A stretch of 64,000 bases of DNA from Sulfuricurvum sp. (GTDB lineage: Bacteria > Campylobacterota > Campylobacteria > Campylobacterales > Sulfurimonadaceae). The DNA lies in the NCBI RefSeq assembly GCF_028710345.1, contig NZ_JAQTUH010000004.1:208673-272672 (forward strand), read 5' to 3'. Positions 59,143 to 64,000 of the stretch are shown here, piece after piece. Positions within the stretch are counted from its first letter, which is position 1, and every line of letters begins with the position of its first letter. The position numbers and the translations under genes are program-made. Below the pieces are notes generated by a model that searched no databases, had not been told where the DNA came from, and saw only the letters and a program-made list of their open reading frames with translations.

Positions 59143-59901
59143 TTATTTTTTAGCTTTTGCTTTTTTAGACCTACGTCGTGTGCTTACTTTGGGTAATTCT
59201 ACTGGAACAACAACAGATTGAATAACGTCAATTACCTGTGAAATAAGTGTTTCTTCGAATGCTATCCCCTCATCAGATAAATAGCAAGATGGCAAGTGCC
59301 AAGTGTATTCTTCGCTAGGGAAAGGAGCATCAATAATGGTTATCAGTGGATCTTTTATATCTAGTAAAATATTTCTGTGATTTACAATAATAAGATGAAA
59401 ATCGTTACTGTAGTGAGATAATGCTTTTTTTAATCCTTCAAAATCGGAAAAATCTGTTTTAATTGTGCTGTAAAGAAAGAAACTTTTTTTCTTGTTTTTC
59501 AGCACTTGGGTGAAATTTTCTATTCGTTTTGTGTAAAGTTTTATTAGTTTTTGAAGGTCATCCCCACTGAAATCACGAGAATGATTAAAAACAATAGAGT
59601 ATTTTGTATTTTTCCATATTTTATGTTCTGTGGAATAGTGAAAATTTTCTTCATTTGCACAACCCTCAAACTTGTTTTCCAAAATATTCAATACCGATTG
59701 TCCAAAATGGATAGCAGAATCAAAAACTAAAGGTAATCGTCCCTCTTCTTTCGTTTTGACTATTCCCCATCGAGTTGGTATGATAGTACTTAGTGCCGTT
59801 TCCCCCAAAGAGATCAAATTTATTTTTTCAAATAATTCATTTGACTGATTTTTAAGAGCTGTTGTTTCAATCTTTTTTGCATTCTCTTCTGTATAGTTCA
59901 T
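59143..59901 (-). CDS. DUF1796-type protein lacking the cysteine (copy 3)
   Basis: The 252-residue protein aligns with the two other DUF1796-type copies, but the signature reads SLGETALS instead of SLGENC, so Asn and Cys are replaced by Thr35 and Ala36. SMPFD has become PLVFD, while IDAPFPSEEYTWHLPSCY and NHSRDF are still recognisable. It therefore cannot use the cysteine chemistry and may be a pseudoenzyme or a partner of the other copies. The C-terminus carries a lysine/arginine-rich tail (VSTRRRSKKAKAKK). Confidence 0.75.
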   Translation of the reverse strand: MNYTEENAKKIETTALKNQSNELFEKINLISLGETALSTIIPTRWGIVKTKEEGRLPLVFDSAIHFGQSVLNILENKFEGCANEENFHYSTEHKIWKNTKYSIVFNHSRDFSGDDLQKLIKLYTKRIENFTQVLKNKKKSFFLYSTIKTDFSDFEGLKKALSHYSNDFHLIIVNHRNILLDIKDPLITIIDAPFPSEEYTWHLPSCYLSDEGIAFEETLISQVIDVIQSVVVPVELPKVSTRRRSKKAKAKK

Positions 59902-59935
59902 AAACTCTGTCCTACCTTGTATGTTATTTTATTTT

Positions 59936-62900
59936 TTACCATTTCGTCCCCTTTTTATACACTGTGGCGTATGTGTATCCCCTGCCTTCGATTAAAGCAG
60001 GGGTGATTCTCTCGATAGCATGCATATACGATCCATCATATGGTAGCGGTTCGGGTTGGAGTATCGCATTTTTATCCAAATAAAAGAGATCTTTGATGGC
60101 ATTTACGCGAGCCCAGAACATATTACCTATCGGAAAAATCGGTGTTTCGTTGATTTCTGGTAGATTCAACATTGTACACAACCCATCCATATATTCTTTA
60201 TTTTCACCGATATCAATAACATGGTTATCATCAGGAAACACCAAACCAATTTTTTGGTCATTAAAAATAGAGAGTACGCTTTGCGCTCCATCAGCATCTC
60301 CAACTAGGTTTTCCATCAGAAAAGTTCTCCATCGATCTCCGATGCCCCCTTCAATGTCAAACGATTTTTTACTATGAAAATGACCGATAACTTCATAGTC
60401 ACTGTTTAGTATCGTATCTTTTAATCCAAAATAGAGCGGACCGGAATCTCTACCGATATTATCAACAAAAACAACCTTTATATCTCGTGCGCTACACTCT
60501 GCAAAAGCATCTTTTACAATCTCTTCTACTCCTGTTTTCACAACAGTAATTAAGAGATCGTAAGTACCCGGTAAGTTTTTAAAATAGTGGACAAAAACAT
60601 CTGCTAAGTCAATATAAAATAGATGTAAATGAACCGCATAGATAAAATCAATCTTTTCACCGATCTGCTCAACAGGGACTATTCTACAATCATGGGTATA
60701 AGGATTACCACTGGCAATAGCACTTTCAAGAGGGGTAAAATATGGATTTGCTTTATGCTCCATTAACCATTTTCCCTGAGAAAATCCTGGTAGTGGATTC
60801 GGATTCATTTTATGAAGTCCTTTGTGATAGAGGGAGACATAGTACATGATTGAGAGCCGTTCATCCTGAGACAACCCATAATATCCAGTATCAAAAATTT
60901 TATTATTTTGAATGAATTCAATAGATTTTAAATGTGAATGCTGCAGCTTTGATGCTCTGTTGATAAGGTTGTTTATGGAATCAATATATTCATCAAAATC
61001 AAGTTTATTTTTTACCAATTCAGCATTTGTGTTGTTTTTTGGTTTATTGCTTTGAAAGTACTCAACAATTTTCTCTGCCATTTCGTGAGTATCCAAAAAG
61101 TTGGCAATGATACATTCACCGTTGTGTTGTTCTAAGAATTCTACTGATCCGGATGCTTCTTTAAAGCATGCAATCGGTAAATTGTGTTCCATGGCGTCAA
61201 TCACCACATTTGGAAATGGATCCATGCGTGATGTTAAACAAAAGATATCTGCTATTTTAAAAATATTATCCAAACTCTTTTGATGTTCCAGAAAAAACAT
61301 ATCATTTTCAAGTCCTAAATATTTGATTTCCCGTTTGAGCCAAACAGAATATGCCATATCGACTTCGGGGTTAAAGCCATCTCCAACCCATACGAACTTA
61401 CAATCCCCTTTGTACTTTTGTTTGATATATCGCGCTATATATAAAAATAAATCAATCCCTTTTCTGATCTGCACATATCCTGAACCGACGATGATCTTGG
61501 TATCACTTTTCGTTTTGATACCAAATGTTTTGAGTAACTTTTCAGAAGTGTCATCATCGCCATAGCTATCAGGAAGAAATGGCAACTTACCCTGCGGGAA
61601 TTGAGAAATATGATTAACTTCATTGGTAATTCCGGTTAATTTTTCAAGTTCATCTAATAGAGACATTTTTATAATATTGGCAGGGGTAATTACTTCAGAG
61701 GCAAATTTCAACGTATTGGTCATTTTACCAATAGGTCTGGTGTACTCTGAAAATTCATGTATTAAGGAGACGGTAGGGAGCATTACTTCAAATGAAGCTT
61801 GAAGTGTTGAATAGGTTTCTATGGAATTAAGTACAACACAGCTAATATCATAAGATTCAGATAGTTTTTTTAAAATATATACATAGGTAGTGTTTGATAC
61901 TTTTTCCAATCCATCAATTAATAGAAAACAGCTATTTAAAAAAACATTATGAATCTCTTTTTTTCGTAATATCATATGAATAATATTATAGTGTGTTGCT
62001 AATCTATCAGCTATATTGTAACCTAATAACGGTGCGCCTGTAGCAGATGATTCATGGGAGACAAAAATGATTGTTTTTTTTGAAGGATTAAATTCTAAAT
62101 TCCCTTTTTTGAGAAATTTTTTCTCATCGAATAGACCAACCCGCCCCTCGTTTTTACCATGATTAAGATAATGTAATAGCGGGTTTAGACCTGAGCTTTT
62201 TATATCAGGATAGGATGTAAGATAATAATTGGTATCAAAGCAAAGAGGGACAAGCGGAGTAAATTGACTCCAATTTTTTAGATAATCAATAATAGGGTCA
62301 CTGCTTACATATGAATGGGTGTTTAAGCTGAAATATTGGCTCCAATCAATATTTTTTTCAACGATTTTCGTATATGTATTTTTTTCATTATTGTCCAAAT
62401 CATCATAAGTAACTGATTCACATATGGTATTTATTACCGGATCGGATGAATATTTTACATACAATTGAAGAGTATTAGAAACAATGTTTCCAGAGTTTAT
62501 CTGTCTCCCTTCAGTTTGGCCAAATAAAATATAATGGATTAGAGGAGATGCCCCGTTAGCATTGACATCGGCATGATGTTGTTTATACCATTTGGCATCA
62601 AATGAATTATTGGGATTTCTATCTTCTTTCATCCCAATGGCATAGTAGTGTTCTATTGCAGACATATCGGTTATACCAACATCAGGGTTTGTCCTTAGAT
62701 AAAATTCTTCATCAAATAAACCACTTGTTAGAATTAAATTTTTAATTGAAGCATCCTTGTCCATGACAGTATCAACAAGACCCTGTGATGCGTTAGCCAT
62801 TTGTTGCAACCCGTTAGTTTTACGTCCTTCTGCTTGACCGAATAAAATATAATGCACTAGCGGATTTGCCCCATCTGCGCTTACATCAGAATACTCATTT

Positions 62901-63376
62901 TTATACCATTGTGGATCGAAGTCTTGATTAGGTTTACGATTTTCATAGATTCCATAGCGTATAAAATGGAGAAGTAAACTTCTCCCAGCCGTTTTATGTG
63001 ATGTTAAATCAGTATATGTTGAAATATAGTATGTTTCATTAAACAAACCACTTTCATCGATAATTCTATAAGCAGACTGTTCTTTAGGATTGATAAAACG
63101 ATTCTCAGCCTCTCCATATTTCACAAAATGTTCTACGGCACTCATGCTATGCTCTGCAATATCGTTATAATGATTTTTATACCATTGTGTATCAAACATT
63201 GCATTTGGTTGACGATTTTCAGTTAAGCCAATAGATAAAAAATGGTCTAAAGTAGTAATATCCGATAGTAATACATCAGGATATGTGTCTAAATAAAAAG
63301 ATTTATCAAATAATTTGGAGGCTATAATCTGTTCTTTTAGGGTCATTTTTTTTTGATTATTTTTTTTCTTTAACAA
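59936..63376 (-). CDS. Giant glycosyltransferase with repeats and RgpF-like end
   Basis: The 1146-residue protein has three parts. Residues 20-412 contain seven related units of about 35 residues, with FYL/WYK...PDV...HY..G..E.R patterns, for example at 61-93, 153-186 and 259-291. A GT4-type domain follows (about 430-800; IFVSHESSATGAPLLGYNIA, then VGSGYVQIRKGIDLFLYIAR and EASGSVEFLEQ). The C-terminal part (about 860-1146) matches rhamnan-synthesis protein F (DNIGRDSGPLYFGLKD and FPIGNMFWARV). It starts at TTG with AAAAGGAT upstream; no ATG has a ribosome site until residue 11. It probably builds a rhamnose-containing glycan. Confidence 0.85.
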   Translation of the reverse strand: MLKKKNNQKKMTLKEQIIASKLFDKSFYLDTYPDVLLSDITTLDHFLSIGLTENRQPNAMFDTQWYKNHYNDIAEHSMSAVEHFVKYGEAENRFINPKEQSAYRIIDESGLFNETYYISTYTDLTSHKTAGRSLLLHFIRYGIYENRKPNQDFDPQWYKNEYSDVSADGANPLVHYILFGQAEGRKTNGLQQMANASQGLVDTVMDKDASIKNLILTSGLFDEEFYLRTNPDVGITDMSAIEHYYAIGMKEDRNPNNSFDAKWYKQHHADVNANGASPLIHYILFGQTEGRQINSGNIVSNTLQLYVKYSSDPVINTICESVTYDDLDNNEKNTYTKIVEKNIDWSQYFSLNTHSYVSSDPIIDYLKNWSQFTPLVPLCFDTNYYLTSYPDIKSSGLNPLLHYLNHGKNEGRVGLFDEKKFLKKGNLEFNPSKKTIIFVSHESSATGAPLLGYNIADRLATHYNIIHMILRKKEIHNVFLNSCFLLIDGLEKVSNTTYVYILKKLSESYDISCVVLNSIETYSTLQASFEVMLPTVSLIHEFSEYTRPIGKMTNTLKFASEVITPANIIKMSLLDELEKLTGITNEVNHISQFPQGKLPFLPDSYGDDDTSEKLLKTFGIKTKSDTKIIVGSGYVQIRKGIDLFLYIARYIKQKYKGDCKFVWVGDGFNPEVDMAYSVWLKREIKYLGLENDMFFLEHQKSLDNIFKIADIFCLTSRMDPFPNVVIDAMEHNLPIACFKEASGSVEFLEQHNGECIIANFLDTHEMAEKIVEYFQSNKPKNNTNAELVKNKLDFDEYIDSINNLINRASKLQHSHLKSIEFIQNNKIFDTGYYGLSQDERLSIMYYVSLYHKGLHKMNPNPLPGFSQGKWLMEHKANPYFTPLESAIASGNPYTHDCRIVPVEQIGEKIDFIYAVHLHLFYIDLADVFVHYFKNLPGTYDLLITVVKTGVEEIVKDAFAECSARDIKVVFVDNIGRDSGPLYFGLKDTILNSDYEVIGHFHSKKSFDIEGGIGDRWRTFLMENLVGDADGAQSVLSIFNDQKIGLVFPDDNHVIDIGENKEYMDGLCTMLNLPEINETPIFPIGNMFWARVNAIKDLFYLDKNAILQPEPLPYDGSYMHAIERITPALIEGRGYTYATVYKKGTKW

Positions 63377-63379
63377 GGG

Positions 63380-64000
63380 TTATCCTTTTATCACTTTTTG
63401 TAAATCACGTAATGGTTTGGTATATATCCAACACTTACTCTCTTGAATCGTATTTAAATGTTCCAATACTTCATCAAGTTTTGATCGAAGCAATAGCAAT
63501 TCTTCCTGTTTTTTTCTGTAATGCATATTTAAATCTTGAAGATTTATTACTTGTTCTGCGTTGGTAGCTTGAAGTGCTATATTGTGTGCTTCATGACTTG
63601 CTATCTCCTCTTGGAGAATAGTCATTTGTTGTTCCGCTTGTGCCTGTACTTCTTGGGCATTACTGAGTTGACTCTCTAGCTCTTGTTTTTGCCCTCGCAA
63701 TGAAGCTATCACCGAAGCTTTGTGTTGAATCTCCGCCTCTTGTTGTTGCAGTGTCTCGTTTTGTTGTGCTACGTGTTCACTGTTTCTCTCGAGCTCTTGT
63801 GCTTGTTCTGCGTTGGTAGCTTGAAGTGCTATATTGTGTGCTTCATGACTTGCTATCTCCTCTTGGAGAATAGTCATTTGTTGTTCCGCTTGTGCCTGTA
63901 CTTCTTGGGCATTACTGAGTTGACTCTCTAGCTCTTGTTTTTGCCCTCGCAATGAAGCTATCACCGAAGCTTTGTGTTGAATCTCCGCCTCTTGTTGTTG
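63380..64000 (-). CDS. Repetitive coiled-coil protein, C-terminal part (partial)
   Basis: The frame is open to the right edge of the window, so the gene is cut at its 5' end; 206 codons and the stop are visible. The visible part is almost all coiled coil, rich in Gln, Glu and Ala. It contains a near-identical 84-residue repeat, with the second copy ending at the window edge. The last 50 residues leave the repeat and end ESKCWIYTKPLRDLQKVI, an ending common to large surface-polysaccharide transferases and methyltransferases. It is therefore likely the tail of a long glycan-assembly protein or a chain-length ruler. It ends three bases before the giant transferase. Confidence 0.75.
   Translation of the reverse strand, partial: QQQEAEIQHKASVIASLRGQKQELESQLSNAQEVQAQAEQQMTILQEEIASHEAHNIALQATNAEQAQELERNSEHVAQQNETLQQQEAEIQHKASVIASLRGQKQELESQLSNAQEVQAQAEQQMTILQEEIASHEAHNIALQATNAEQVINLQDLNMHYRKKQEELLLLRSKLDEVLEHLNTIQESKCWIYTKPLRDLQKVIKG
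63550..64000. repeat. 252-base tandem coding repeat
   Basis: Positions 63550-63748 and 63802-64000 appear identical over 199 bases, at a period of 252 bases or 84 codons. The right copy is cut by the window edge, so more copies may follow. DNA identity this high inside a coding repeat points to recent or continuing copy-number change. Confidence 0.85.

Noticed and set aside
63550..64000. CRISPR-like repeat
   Set aside because: The period is 252 bases, the copies are in frame and encode coiled coil, and there are no spacers.

Overview
The window looks like a chromosomal segment spanning the replication origin of a free-living Campylobacterota (Epsilonproteobacteria), most like Sulfuricurvum or Sulfurimonas. 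The evidence is the folE-tig-clpP-def order, ruvC next to dnaA, the dnaN-gyrB-queF order, a YeiH-type putative sulfate exporter, many c-di-GMP proteins, and a moderate GC content that I judged by eye. The genus is an inference. No tRNA, rRNA, CRISPR array or intact insertion sequence was recognised.

Layout. (1) 1-6706 is housekeeping: folE (cut by the left edge), tig, clpP, a degenerate GGDEF protein, def, a ComM-type ATPase, and a YeiH-family exporter facing them. (2) 6763-17751 holds a giant DUF748 protein, an overlapping nrdB/nitrilase/pcm/rRNA methyltransferase/LMW-phosphatase operon, and nrdA and purB on the other strand. (3) 17835-21522 has a tandem pair of RluA-family pseudouridine synthases and an OlsF-like two-domain acyltransferase, with a structured convergent spacer. 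(4) 21600-29509 is the origin region: DnaA-box clusters on both sides of ruvC-dnaA, a candidate small RNA, then dnaN, gyrB, an inactive-looking GGDEF-EAL protein and queF. (5) 29521-40938 is signalling: EAL-CBS-GGDEF, PiT phosphate transporter, PAS protein, RMD1-family protein, and an operon of response regulator-GGDEF-EAL, YfiR, histidine kinase and TonB-dependent receptor. (6) 41057-49510 is the high-affinity phosphate system: pstB, pstA, pstC, phoR, phoB and phoU on the minus strand, with pstS and a porin on the plus strand. (7) 49643-64000 is an AT-richer surface-glycan locus: a glycosyltransferase, an epimerase, three DUF1796-type paralogues, a beta-helix protein, two sulfotransferase-like proteins (one fused to an AlgX/AlgJ-like SGNH domain), a very large glycosyltransferase with a RgpF-like end, and a repetitive coiled-coil protein cut by the right edge.

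The clearest regulatory result is a repeated promoter design: GTWAY, six bases, GTWAY, about ten bases, then a TAnnnT -10 box. It occurs upstream of pstS, phoU, pstC, pit, the porin and an unknown exported helical protein. The 11-base period and the linked genes argue that this is the PhoB site of this lineage and that it defines a local phosphate-starvation regulon.

The most unusual region is the glycan locus. It looks like a young, recombining set of surface-polysaccharide modification genes. Tails and heads of deleted paralogues remain at 55706-55967, a frameshifted small gene lies at 51954-52227, and one DUF1796 copy has lost its cysteine.
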